A stretch of DNA of 64,000 nucleotides from Lepeophtheirus salmonis (GCF_016086655.4 NC_052136.2:57714492-57778491), one strand, 5' to 3'. Shown: positions 35,695 to 47,096, counted from the stretch's first letter. Made by a program: numbers and translations. Notes: a model not told the origin generated them from the sequence alone.

Positions 35695-36478
35695 TATAAA
35701 CACAAACATGTGTTTAACTTCATCCAGCTGAATTAGGGGTTAAGAAATTATCTGATAGTGAAGTGTTAAAAGATTTGTGCCTTTTCCAGAGAAGTTTTGA
35801 TAAACACAATATACTTATAAATAATAATTAATTAATTAAATCTGCTTTTGACTTAGAAACAAAAAATCAAGGAACAAAACTTCTAAACTCATTGACTGAA
35901 AGAATGATCATCAATCAAATATTTCCTTTCAATACATACACACTAGGAGCAACTCAAATGAAGAGTGAAACAATCAAGCTAAATGAAGACTTTTTTGGCA
36001 GATAGGCTTTATCATCATATTATTTTTAGCAAAAATACTTAGATACACCACGACTCTGTTTTTCAAACTACATAGTATACTCGTACATGCATATACTAAA
36101 AAACCCATATTTATTTTGGCAAGATGTATTCGATATGAGTGTGAATGTCTATTGTTTGACTCCATTATTACTATTCCGATTTTTTGTTCCTCCCACTTAG
36201 ACATAACTTAACTTATTAGTGTCAACACTTTTTAATACTTGCTCTAATTCACAATTTTTCTCTTGTTTTAAAGTACAATTTTGCATGAATAGAGAACTGT
36301 GAAAAGTAACATCCTTATTTAACCATAGTTTTTTAAAATTTAATGTCCAATCATAAAAGAAAACAATAATAGGAAGAAAATATTTTAAAACCAATAATAT
36401 TTGCAGATTATTTATGGACCTGTTATCATGGCTCATTGCATTTGGCATATCGTACACTTGCTTCTGTTTTGACAGATG
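35695..36478. other. A+T-rich DNA, nothing recognised
   Basis: Minus-strand frames of 76 and 86 codons have no motif. Confidence 0.5.
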
Positions 36479-36480
36479 TA

Positions 36481-37114
36481 TAGGGTACGCACGTTATCTA
36501 TACCGTTAATTTGGCGCGCACTCTGGGGCAAACACAGCCACTTTGACAGGTGATTTTTTACTCTATAGATAGCTTGTTCAAGCTGCACCATTTCATAAAA
36601 AATAAAATCAATTCAAATTCATTGACCCAAATATTTCGAAAAGAGAGGCCTCATTAGAATCTGAGACGGGAGCGACAACAGAACAATTGCTGGAACTCTG
36701 GTAATAGTGAAACGTTCGATCGCAAGATCAGGAGGGAATTTGAGGCCTCTAAATGTGATTTTGTTGCAACGTCTGTCCGGAAGGCAAGGCCTCAGGTTCA
36801 ATAATGATGCCTACTTGGACAGGGTAGGGACCAATGTGAAGGCCTGGATAGACATAGTTGCCAATGGAATGCCTGACATATGGCAGAAGGATTCGAAAAA
36901 AAGTTTCAAATGGCTCATGGGCAATTTTGAGGACTTCATCTTGGCAGACTTTTGGCTTGCAAACTTGTCCGATCTTAATCCGATTGATTTTTTTTTGTGT
37001 GGAGCACAATCAAATGACCAACCAACCGAACCCTGTTCAACACCAAATACTATCTTATGATTCGGATCAATAAAAAAAATCATTTTGCAGCATAGATAGC
37101 TTGAGCACCCTTCT
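36481..37114 (+). mobile_element. 634-bp deleted maT-like transposon, relative of 20627
   Basis: Left end TAGGGTACGCACGTTATCTA after TA (36479-36480); right end is the inverse of AAGGGTGCTCAAGCTATCTA. Remnants of MESID..-type N-terminus are frameshifted near 36607, then IRREFEASKCD. After a deletion comes one 117-codon frame (36707-37060) with AYLDRVGTNVKAWIDIVANG, MPDIWQKDSKKS (second acidic block, APCHT lost), NFEDFILADFW and NLSDLNPIDFFLCGA (third block). The first acidic block and the final helix are missing. Its deletion differs from the 20627 copy although both are about 635 bp. Confidence 0.75.
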
Positions 37115-37116
37115 TA

Positions 37117-38375
37117 TGTTCCTCGGATATTTTTACAAATCTCTTCAGTTGAACAATTTGGCATTCTTACATTAAATATGAATTTAAAAAAAAAAGGAAG
37201 GTAATTTCCTAATTGATTAGACACACAACGGTATCTGTGAGCCCTTTAACAATGACGTGTCACATATATGGCATAATCTTAAATTGCATATAATTTTTGC
37301 ATTGTTTATTAGAATGGTTTTTTAAATTTCTGAGCACTCTATATATTCTAGTGAGCCTATATTTCTATTTTCTTTACTACTTTTCCTATGTTAAGTATTG
37401 TTTCAATCATTTTAATTTTTTTTTTTTGATTATATCGTACCAAATTTATCGTAACATATTTTAAATAATATTTCAAATTTATTCTAGAAATAGGTATAAA
37501 ATTGAGAGTAATATAATATCACAGCTGTCTATTATCAGCCAGAAAGGACGAGTTTGATATCTAGACATGGACATTTAAATGTCCAAGGGTCACAAATGGT
37601 ACACGCCTGAAAATCCAGGATGCAAATACTTGGTAAAAATTTTTTACAAATGCATATTGCTTTTAACTATACAAAGAATATCATCCTGAGTTAACTTTGA
37701 GTTTGAGTCAAATTTGAAGTACGAAGTCCTAGTACTAGCAAATATATTTTTTTATGTGAATAAATTCAAGGTAAAACTTGCTTATCATCTTGTACAACCC
37801 AATAATGAATGGTGAAAATGAAAAAAAAAAGATTGTTATTTTAAACATATATATACACAAATATCATTTTTATTAAGAGGACACGTGATAGTAACGATAG
37901 GAAACGTCAAATGTATATTAAGTTTTTGTTGTCTCAAATATATGTAATTTCATTTCATCTTGAACTATAAGAATAATTAATAATGCTTTCCTTTTGAAAA
38001 AGACACACAAAAAAAAGCAGTCTTCAAATAAATATATGAAAATCTCTTAATGAGAGAAGCCTCCCTCTTATTCTATAAACATCAAAGATTCTCAACATTT
38101 AGTTGTCTGAATTACACATTTTGTATGTTTTCATAGTTATATAGACAGGGTAGGGTACATCCACAAAGAATGTTTGATTTTTAAACACCAATTTCACAAA
38201 AAAAAATAATAAAAAAATCGCAAACGTAAGTATAAAAATAATCAAAAAACATCCGGGACCGATTCGATGAGGGAGATAAGGATATAAGGAAAGTCTTGGG
38301 TCGGGAAAAAAGGTTTGGGATCTTTCATAAGATTTTGATAAGATAAGGGATACTGCCCAATTATTTCCCGTCAAT
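37117..38375. other. A+T-rich DNA; one palindrome
   Basis: It contains the perfect 18-bp palindrome TGGACATTTAAATGTCCA (37568-37585) and a GAGT-rich patch near 37689. No gene. Confidence 0.5.
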
Positions 38376-38377
38376 TG

Positions 38378-38440
38378 TTTAGAATTGAACTCAGACCCGT
38401 AGATTAGGGTCCTCTAGGATGTCGCCTTATCCATGATCAA
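38378..38440 (-). repeat. tRNA-like remnant (Arg/Leu/Ser-type boxes)
   Basis: The minus strand reads ATGGATAAGGCGAC (A-box like) and, about 35 bp on, GAGTTCAATTCT (B-box like). The acceptor stem is not complete. This is probably a tRNA pseudogene or SINE head rather than a functional tRNA. Confidence 0.45.
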
Positions 38441-38443
38441 AGA

Positions 38444-38643
38444 AACTTATCCAGATGTAGGGTATATTTAGCAGCAAAACAGAGCCCCATCTCACATTTT
38501 CGATTATTTTTCAACAGTTTCAAGTGATTATGGCCCAATGAGGTTTACTGCTTTAATACCATCGATTATTTTTGGGATTTAATGGAAAGATACACTTTTA
38601 AAGCCCGTTATCCAATTAGACGCCTTCAAATCTTTCTTTGTGA
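38444..38643 (+). pseudogene. Transposase fragment with degraded second/third acidic blocks
   Basis: The plus strand reads QQNRAPSHI (from QQDxAPxH, catalytic Asp changed to Asn). Then, in another frame, NTIDYFWDLMERYTFKARYP (from NPLDYFxWGYMERxT) runs to a stop at 38641-38643. No HTH or terminal repeats. Confidence 0.6.
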
Positions 38644-38644
38644 A

Positions 38645-39295
38645 TAAATAAATATCCTAGCTTTCTTCGGCTGGAGAAATGCGTCCATTTTTGAATTAAA
38701 CACTATAACTATATGTTTTTTTTTAAAAGGGGAAAATTTCAAAATAGTTATTAGATTGGACTATGTTAGTTTTCTAAGAGTTTCTAAAATACTTATACTA
38801 CAAATTCATTTAATGTTTAATAAAAAAAAATGTTATATCAATATATTGAGCTTTTTAGTTGTTATTGGTTGATCCTTGGAGGGTTTTGTGTTTATCTTAT
38901 TAATGTCTCTATTCCCTTTCATGTCAATTCCAATTTATATATATATATTGTTTGTTGTCTATTTTTTGTTTCCTTTAATAAAGGAGTTTCAAATCCAGAG
39001 AGTGAAACATTAAGCTACAAAATATACGAAATTGGTTAGAAATGTTATTTTTATGATATTATATAAGGATTGAGGAAAAAGGGCTGTACAGTAAACTTAA
39101 AAGATATTTTATGTAATTTGATTGCAATACTAAATTTCCAGCTTAATATAATAAATTTTGGAAGTTGAAGGGTTCGCAAAGGCACAGACAGAAAAGAAAG
39201 TTTACTACTCAGGAATGGAATAATAATGACCATTAGCAATTACAAAAAAAAAAAAAAAATTAAATATGCCTGCTAAAAAATTAAAAGGATTTGCA
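38645..39295. other. A+T-rich DNA, nothing recognised
   Basis: No supported feature. Confidence 0.5.
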
Positions 39296-39298
39296 TAA

Positions 39299-39715
39299 TA
39301 TTTATCTATATGTTAAATGCACATATATGTGGGTGTGTCCAGGAATCCGGGTTATACCAAGGAATGGATTTTGCTAAAAAAATCATGAATGTTTTGAAGG
39401 CTCAAGATATGGTTTTGGTAACTATTTTTCTAGCCTTCGAGGCCATGGTTAGCCTAAAATAGCATTTTCTAAAAAACGAATTTTTTGTTTAACAAAAAAC
39501 TACTTCATATGAACAAAAAATAAATACTGTAAAGTTCTTAGAATTATTGTCGCTGCGATTTGTTATGAATTTGAAAAAAAAGAATGATTATAAGGTTTAG
39601 CGATAAAAAAAGAAGATTTTTTGACAATAATATGAAAGTTGAGCGAACGACAGTTCAACTTGAATAATTTTTCTTCTCTAAATCTTATAATCTCGTTGAT
39701 TGATTGAGGCCTTAT
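39299..39715 (+). repeat. Dispersed repeat R1, long copy
   Basis: It starts with ATATTTATCTATATGTTAAA, then GGAATGGATTTTGCT, GGCTCAAGATATGGTTTTGG, TTTTTTGACAATAATATGAA and a small stem (AAGTTGA..TCAACTT). The order and spacing match the copy at 48312. Noncoding. Confidence 0.75.
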
Positions 39716-39719
39716 GATC

Positions 39720-40503
39720 ATTTAGTAATAAAACAGGACAACACTTTTTATTTAGTAACAATTTCGCAAACATGGCACGTTGATTTTGACTTATTGCAAA
39801 TTTCAAAAAAAATGTAGATAAAATACCATTTTTTTCAACAAACGCCCCGATAAATTTTCTTTAAACTTTCAAAATTGTCAAATATTGATATTAAGAAATG
39901 TTAAACAGCTTTCAAATATTGTTTGGGAACAATTTTGACAAAAAAATCATTTATCTATGTATATAACGAATCAAATAACTCTACATAAAAAATTGTTCCT
40001 TCTTGATATTGGATATCTTAAAGAAGCTAATCAAGGGACCAATATCTAAGAAAAAAAACTTTTTTAGAAAAATATTTCTTACTCTCTGACCTTCATTTAT
40101 TATAATTGTTATTATTATTGTGGAGATATGAGAACCCACACACTATTTTTATTAGCATCCTATCTTATAAAAAGCAAAAAGTTATTATGTGCTAGTTTTT
40201 GTATCATACTCAAAAAAAGTATTTTAGGAGTCCTAAACAACTTACATACATAGATATGTACTTGTAGTTCTGAGACATTAATACTTCGATATTAATAACT
40301 AAAGTTATGTCAAGCAGAATATGGAGCACGAATATTTGCAAAAAGAATTGATTAATATAACATTTACATACATACGACATCAGGTTCAGTGATCAAATAA
40401 AAGCTATGATAATACTTCTATTATAGTTCTTTTTTAACCATCTTTTATTAAGGAATATTATATATTTGTTACTTTGAGCATATATATCTACTGAGTAAGT
40501 TAT
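39720..40503. other. A+T-rich DNA, nothing recognised
   Basis: No supported gene; it may contain further decayed R1 sequence. Confidence 0.45.
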
Positions 40504-40505
40504 TA

Positions 40506-41600
40506 CAGGGTGCATAAGCTATCTATAACGCCACTTTTGGGCAAAACTTTGGCACTTAAGCATATGATTTTTTTTTGTTAGATAGCTTGTGTAAACCTCT
40601 AACAGTTTAAAAAAAAATGGAATCAATTGACGAATGTGTTGTCCCAAATATTTGGAAAAGGAACGGTGTCTTCCTTGGAATCCACACCATTATCGACAAC
40701 ATAACAATTGTTCGAACTCAGGGACTCAATAAAAGGTTTTTTTAATTGGTTAGGAGGGTATTTGAAGCATCTTAAGGTGACTATATCCGGAGACTATAAT
40801 TTGTGACCAGAATCCAACAAATTCTAAATGAGTTACCAGGGAAGTGATCAGGGCAATTGCTCGAGAAGTTGGCCGGTCAGAGTCGCTAGGCAGGCTCTGC
40901 ATTCACACAAGCCTTCTTTATTACTCATTAAATATAAGGAAGGCATACATCTTGAAAAAAAGGCAAAGGAAATGTGCTTAAGGACTCCCAAAAGCTCATC
41001 AACCATCTCAAGAACCCATACATCCATACATGCTCTAGTTTTTTTCGGACGAGAAAATCTTTTGACAGGATCAGAAGATCAATAATCAGAAAAACAGATA
41101 ATTGGTCTATTGCCCCAAGGATGTGCCCATCATCATTGAGACGAAGTACCCGGCCCACATCATAATGTTTGGGGTTGTTAGCTGTAAGTTCAAGAGTGAT
41201 GCCTACAGCCTTGTGCTAGAGACCAAGGTGTAGCTCTGGATTGAAATGGGTACCAATGGGAGGCCTTACATGTGGCAATAAGACTCGGCTCCCTACAACA
41301 CCTCGAAAAAACTTCTTAAATGGATCAAGTAAAGAGTGTGCCCCTGTGCAAAATCCTCATCAAGAAGCTTGATCAGAAAAACTCTTGGCTTTTCCACATT
41401 CCCGAATATTCCCTAATTCACTTTTGTATTTTTGGGTACCTCCCTCAAGGGGAGAGTTTGATACACAACAAAGAACAAACTGAAGGCTGCCATCATCAGC
41501 AAACATAGAACCAAACGTTGTAGATAATTGCTGTGCTAAGTTCTGCACCAGGCTAGAACTGGTCATTAAGGTAAACATCAGCTATATGGATTGAGAATGT
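40506..41600 (+). mobile_element. maT-like transposon, longest copy of the 20627 family
   Basis: The left end CAGGGTGCATAAGCTATCTA follows TA at 40504-40505. The decayed transposase runs 40617 to about 41592 in several frames: MESIDECVVPNIWKRNG (N-terminus), FVTRIQQILNELPGK, FFSDEKIF.QDQKINNQ (first acidic block), PKDVP and ETKYPAHIIMFGVVS, LETKV.LWIEMGTNGRPYMW with DSAPYNTSKKLLKWIK (second block), KLKAAI-type helix at about 41480, and RLELVIKVNISYMD near the end. Only this copy keeps all regions, but stops and frameshifts make it dead. The right terminal repeat was not found. Confidence 0.8.
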
Positions 41601-41604
41601 AAAA

Positions 41605-42480
41605 AAAAAGTGTTCTTGCTCGTATTTACAAAATACATTTTCCAAATTTGGTGATATGTTTTGAAGCATAACATTTTTTGTAATTTTTAAAAAGTGTTGT
41701 ATCTTAGACAGAGGAGCTTATTTTAACCTTAGAATCATTTAATAACTTTACATAATTTTATAGACATATTTTTGCTACTAAATGTAATAATTAATCAAAA
41801 TGATAATTTAGGATTCTTTACATAATCTTATTAAAACTTTATTTTTTCTCTCAAGTCAACGAATCGCTTCAAGATAAAATATATACATATTTACAAAATG
41901 ATAATTAAAGCACTGTGCTTGTATATGTACATATATGCATACTTTTTTCCCTCCTCTTTTGATTATTTCCGTTCTACTTACATTTTAGGATAAGAAATTC
42001 ATGTATCCATTTATGAATTCATGTAAATATACAAGACTTTGATCATATTTATGCTCAGAAGTAAATTCAAATCGCGTAATAATTTAATTTTTTGTCGGTT
42101 GTTAAAAGAAATTATACATAAGGGGTGATCATCTCATGATAATAGCTTTTGTGTAATGTCAATTTAATATACCTAGCAACAACCTCACTGCACTTTTCTA
42201 CAATTCTACAAGGCAAACAGGTGCTGAGTTATCTAGTGATTAGTCAACTCTTCCCATTTTGTAGAAATTGTCCTCATTTAAACCATTAACGCATAGCGTC
42301 CATTTTTCTAGACAATATAAATATTATAATTACTTAATAAATAATTAACATTATTTCATTTTTTTGGAAATTAATGAATACTAAAACTATTTTCAATCAT
42401 TAATTAACAGTATTTTACATCCATTTTCCCCCTACTTTACGCTTTAATAAGCAATACATTTAAATATTGTATCGTGACGT
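41605..42480. other. A+T-rich DNA, nothing recognised
   Basis: No supported feature. Confidence 0.5.
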
Positions 42481-42491
42481 CATCTAGGTGG

Positions 42492-43179
42492 GTTCACGGA
42501 AAAATTCTCTGGAGAAAATAGCCCGTGGAAGATTTTTCTAGGGAAAATTACACGTATTTTGTTCAAACTTCATCATGAATAATAAAACATTATAAATTTG
42601 CTAAATATTAATTATGACAATTATTTAAATATATTTGTTTGTTCCATCCCCTAAGAGAGTACATTTAAGTGTAATTAATATTACTGCAATATATGCTGAG
42701 GGGTGTTTTTAAGGATCCAGGGTTACCCCCAAGTACCTCCGGCCAACAGAGGGATTGGAACTATTTCTTAATATTAAAGGAGTTCCTCGGATGTATTGGC
42801 GGTGGGGTTTAGCAATCCCACACTACCCCCGGGCCAATCAGAGGGCGGAGGGTATTCAACCATATTTTAAGAGGCCCCAAGATATTTATCCCCCCCCCCT
42901 TCCTTACCAATCCTCTCGATTCATTTCTTAGAATATTGGATTGAATTCGAAAAATTGCAAGGAAATTGTATTGCAATAATATTTCTCAAACTTGAAGGCC
43001 GAGGATGGACGAGGTCGAGGATGAACAAACAAGTGTGTTTAGATAATTGACATAAATAATATTAATTGAATTTATAATGCATTATTATTATTTATTCTGA
43101 AGTTTGAACAAAATACGGTCAATTTTCCTCCATGGCAATCTTCCATGGGCAATTTTGCCAAGAGCAGTTTTTCTTGTAC
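42492..43179. mobile_element. 688-bp foldback/long-TIR element with 11-bp flanking repeat
   Basis: The left arm (42492-42641) and the inverse of the right arm (43026-43179) align over about 150 bp with scattered differences. They share an exact CGTATTTTGTTCAAACTTCA block, GTGGAAGATT versus ATGGAAGATT, and CATTATAAAT. The arms are directly bounded by CATCTAGGTGG (42481-42491) and CATCTTGGTGG (43180-43190), which looks like an 11-bp target-site duplication with one mismatch. The core (about 42660-43010) is unusually G+C-rich and holds degenerate internal repeats (ACCCCC..CGGCCAA..AGAGGG blocks) and a C11 run. No coding frame. Long arms and a 9-11-bp duplication fit a Mutator/foldback-type non-autonomous element (inference). 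Confidence 0.8.
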
Positions 43180-43433
43180 CATCTTGGTGGTATAGAGAAC
43201 AAGTTTTAAAGCAACATAATTAATTAAACTCGTTGAAAATAATGACAATATGGATAAAAATGTTTTGATAAATCAAAAAAAAAAAAAAAAAAAAGTTCTC
43301 GAATGATTTATGTTCTATATTGGATTTAATAACTTTTTCAGGCCAATAAACGTTTAGAATGCTAAGAAGGGGCAAAAGAAGTAAAACAAAAATGAAATGA
43401 TATAATGTGGTGTGGAATTAAAGTAGATGTGGA

Positions 43434-44371
43434 TTATTTTTTTAAAAGTTTCTTAAACCCGCAAAGTGAAGACGTTCTTTTCACCTCTTCGGGGAGGCTG
43501 TTCCATATCCATGTAATTCGATAAAAAAAGCTAAGTTAGAGGTAATTAGTATTTGCCAATGGCTAAACTAAGTAACAATAGGAAGGCAACCTAGTGTTGT
43601 ACACCTTACTACATACTTTGGGGTTGATATTAAAATGATTCAGTCTATTAATAACTTTAAACATCATAACCACATCCTCAAGTTTGCTCCTCTTTTCAAG
43701 TGATAACAGACCGACTAGATGTAAACTAACCTCAAAGGATATATCGCCGCATACCATCTTAATAAAGCGTTTCTGTACATTTTCAAGAGCTCTGATTTCC
43801 TTTCTATACATTGGATTCCACAACTGAGAAGCGTAATTTAAAATATACATAACATATGCTTCATAAAGCTTCTTCATCAGCTTCATATTTCTAGTTTTTA
43901 AACTCCTTTTAATAAACTCAAGCGCTCTTTTTGCTTTACTAACAATATTGTAAATGTGATGCTGGATTTCATATTAGAAGATGTCAACACTCCAAGATCC
44001 TTAAAGACACCCACATTTTTCATCTCTCCAAGATCAATAGGACCGCCCCGAAAAATCATATAAGAGTTTTTCTCAAGATTTACAGAAACTATCCGTCGGT
44101 CGCTCCACCTCAGAAATTCTCTGAGGTCGTGTTTGGCCTCCTCTTCTGAATGGCAAACACGCTTTGTGTCGTCAGCATACATTAAATACGTAAAAAGATT
44201 TCCAAGGCTATGATCATCGGTCATTCGAGTACCGTCATCCAATTCAAATTTGTTAAAAGCCTTATTAAGTGGCCCCGATTTGCGTTTCATATAAGAGAAA
44301 ACAGGCTTGAGGTTATTTTTATCAAAGTTAGCTAACAATTTATCTTCAAATTTACTTCTACTTGAAGACAC
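43434..44371 (-). pseudogene. LINE reverse transcriptase, palm core deleted
   Basis: It opens with KLLANFDKNNLKPVFSYMKR and DDGTRMTDDHSLGNLFT, the region just before the RT fingers. It then goes straight into YLMYADDTKRV (catalytic YADD) at about 44190, so some 150 or more residues of RT motifs are missing. It continues HDLREFLRWSDRR, VNLEKNSYMIFRGG, FKDLGVLTSSNM. After a frameshift near 43890 it gives the thumb: YEAYVMYILNYASQLWNPMY, ALENVQKRFIKMVCG, LLSLEKRSKLEDVV. After another shift comes WIWNSLPEEVKRTSSLCGFK. This is the usual order for CR1/jockey elements. Confidence 0.9.
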
Positions 44372-44469
44372 CTGAAGTTTAACATCATTTTGGAGACCTT
44401 TATACTTTTTTAAGTTTTGAGGACATGGGAATTATTTGTATTGACACCAGGCTTTTTTTTTCTTCTTTG

Positions 44470-45415
44470 CTAATAAGATGGTGCTTCGATTAGTCCATGG
44501 AGAGCCCTTATTATTATGAGATTTTTTGTTGTGAACTTACTTATTAATAAGGGAGTGAAGTATATCACGAAATGTAGACCACATTTACCATGGTACCATG
44601 TTTGTGGATATATTAGGGGGGAGCTGAATGAAACCCAGTCAATGGATAACAAGCTTTTTTGGATTACTATGTAACTAGCGTTTTTAAAATCTAGAGTGTA
44701 GGTGGGTGACTCGTGTTGCTTTTTCAACTTGACGATGTAATCAGTATCAATAAAAATGGGGTAGTGATCTGAGAGGGACACCTCCTTCATGACCTCAGTC
44801 TTAATATTACATGATGAATTAGAGAGGACAAGATGTAATATGTTTCCTTTGATGTATGTAGATACATTGATGTATTGGTGAAGAAAGGAGTCAAGGAAAG
44901 CCTGGATAAGTAGATTTGCTGAGTAGGAATAAGGTTTCAGAGTATTTCAGTCAACTGCAGGAATATTGAAGTCCTGCATTTTATGGTTGAGTTATTCATT
45001 TCCTTCATGAAAGAAGAGAGCGCAAGGTCAATTTTGTTATTAGAGTCGGGAGATCTGTATACTTGAATCGTACACAGTTAAAAAAATTCACTAGAGTGTT
45101 CCTGAATATAGGTCTTGTATCATTACAGGAGTAAATAGAGACCCCAACCCCTCTGGATTTTTTCGATGAGTTGTGATCCGCTCGAGAACTTAGAAAATAG
45201 TTCTTTAGAATGATTTCGGAGTTTATATGATCATTTAGCCAAGTTTCGGTGATACAGATAAATGAAGCCTGGTGGTTGTAAATAATCATTTGAAGTGTAT
45301 GGATTTTGTGGAATAAGCTCCTGATGTTTATGTAAAATATCTTTAGTTCTTCCTTTTGATGATTCTTAGCTCTGGTCGGCGTTTCTTTGGTATTTTTTAA
45401 GGCATGCATTGACAT
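44470..45415 (-). pseudogene. LINE apurinic/apyrimidinic endonuclease domain
   Basis: The N-terminal part (45415-45005) reads FYINIRSLFHKIHTLQMIIY, then ASFICITETWLNDHI and SRGVGVSIY, the usual start of an AP-type endonuclease. Frameshifted middle: SNNKIDLALSSFMKEMNN, DFNIPAVDW-like, LIQAFLDSFLHQYIN. The C-terminal LSDHYPIFIDTDY motif (44790) carries the catalytic Asp-His pair. At least three frame changes. In an intact element this domain nicks the target DNA. Confidence 0.85.
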
Positions 45416-45454
45416 TCACATTTTCTATTTTTTTGCTTATAATAAGTTCTTTGG

Positions 45455-45850
45455 TCAGTTCATCAACTGACCCCACTGTAATTGGGATGGGCCATTCTGT
45501 TTACTCCTTAAACGAAAAGCGTATTTGATATTACGTTTTTCAATTCTGAACTTTTCTACAATTATCTCTTTCGACTCCATTTCAGACAAAAGACCATAAA
45601 TGATCAGTTTTCTTCTATTGTCCTCTCTTTCCCGTAGTTCATAATCAGTCCATTGTTTGAGACTATCTAGCTCCTTTTCTACATTATCAACTCTCTTGTT
45701 GGTTGATTGTATTTCATGAGTGAGTCCTTCTAATTTGTTTTTCAGATACTCAAACTTCTTATCGATAGATGTTAAGTTTTCCATTAGGTCATACATAGAC
45801 TGAAGAGAATCAGAGGTCTCTGGAGAGAAAAATTGCTTTTAAAAAAAGTC
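45455..45850 (-). pseudogene. LINE ORF1 remnant: coiled coil + RRM-like start
   Basis: The frame gives a coiled coil (SIDKKFEYLKNKLEGL, NKRVDNVEKELDSLKQW), then REREDNRRKLIIYGL, the usual junction of LINE ORF1 coiled coil and RRM-like domain, and AFRLRSKQNGPS. The rest is in other frames toward 45416. ORF1 proteins bind the element RNA. The 5' end is missing. Confidence 0.75.
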
Positions 45851-45854
45851 ATTT

Positions 45855-46548
45855 TTGTAGCACAAATAGACCCTGAACATATATTTTCCCTGACTTTTGC
45901 CTAGTTGACAAGAAGTATTAATGCCTCATTATGTAGCAAAATAATATTCAATTATGTCCATTGTTATATATACAAATAAATATGACAATATAATACAAAA
46001 ATGAACCTCATAAATCATGGCTCACTTAAAGAGGAGAGGCAAACAGGTTATTTACACTTGTAATAATAACAGTGTAAATATGTTTATGAATTATTCTGAC
46101 ACTCGTACCTACTGAGAAGAAAGAAAGTAATCAAATCCCAATAATTACAGTACGGAAAATTGCATGCTTATAGAATAAGTTGACTGTGTGTTTTTCTTCT
46201 TCTTTATAATATGTAGTACCTAGAAATAATTATATTTACTCATACTTTCTATTTTCACTCCTTTCTTTTGCCATATGAGCAACATTGATATTTGCTATTA
46301 AGGCACGTATTTACATTATGACTAAATGTGATTTTAATCTATGTGTCCCTAGTAAATAATATAGTAATAAATGTGTAACATAATAATAAATATCATAGAA
46401 TAAAGTTGAAAAAGACATGTTTTCATTTGTCAGCATCAGATGTAAGAAACTCATACTAATAATGCTGCTCTTAAGTATTTATATACACACATGGGTACAT
46501 TTGTAAAGCAAATACTGAATAAAGGTAAGCATTCAGTAATAGGTGTGC
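45855..46548. other. A+T-rich DNA, nothing recognised
   Basis: No supported feature. Confidence 0.5.
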
Positions 46549-46549
46549 C

Positions 46550-47093
46550 GTAATTTTCCCTTAAATTATTTTGCCTTACGACATTTTGTCTTAAAGCCAT
46601 TTTCCCTCAAGGATATTTTGCCTTAAAATATAAATGTGAGGTTCGTAATTGATGTTAATATATTATATCGAATTTTTTTGGTTGAAGTTAATATTATTCA
46701 AAATTTATCATGTCTAGTACTATAAAACGCGTTAAATGGCTGTTTACTGTTTGAATAATGATGGAATTATGCTCTTTCCTCGTATAAGGCTTGTTTGTCA
46801 ATATATGAGTCTTTTCTAACATGAATAATCCATTATGTTTAATGATAATAAATAACAGAGTAATGATTACGAATTCTTCTGTTCGAATTGTTCTCTTGTT
46901 TGTTTATATTTCTTTTTCATATTATAATAATTTTATTAATTATTTTGTCTCTGGTTTGAACTCATTCAAAAGTGAAATTTTGATGGTATGTATGTTAAAT
47001 TTTGGGTATAATTCTATAACTATTTATTTATATTTTAAGGTGAAATAACCTTGAGGCAAAATGGATTTAAGGCGAAATAGTTTAAAGCAATAT
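46550..47093. mobile_element. ~544-bp element with modular 16-bp subterminal repeats
   Basis: The left end (46550-46627) consists of about five ~16-bp modules (AATTTTCCCTTAA, TTATTTTGCCTTACG, ACATTTTGTCTTAAAG, CCATTTTCCCTCAAGG, ATATTTTGCCTTAA). The right end (about 47034-47093) holds the inverse set (TTGAGGCAAAATGG, TTAAGGCGAAATAG, TTTAAAGC). The interior is A+T-rich; a 75-codon frame there has no motif. The right end abuts the transposase remnant at 47097. A related solo array is at 11219. Confidence 0.7.
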
Positions 47094-47096
47094 CAC

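Larger units (their letters stand above)
43434..45850 (-). mobile_element. Non-LTR retrotransposon (CR1/jockey-like LINE), deleted and frameshifted
   Basis: The minus strand runs, from high to low coordinates, through ORF1 remnant, apurinic endonuclease and reverse transcriptase to a C-terminus ending at TAA 43434-43436. Many frameshifts and one large in-frame-looking deletion mark it as dead. The 5' end is truncated near 45850. No poly-A tail is evident: the A20 tract at 43278 has the wrong polarity for a minus-strand element. Confidence 0.9.

Noticed and set aside
43278..43294. Poly-A tract as LINE tail
   Set aside because: For a minus-strand LINE a poly-A tail would appear as poly-T on the plus strand; this has the wrong polarity.
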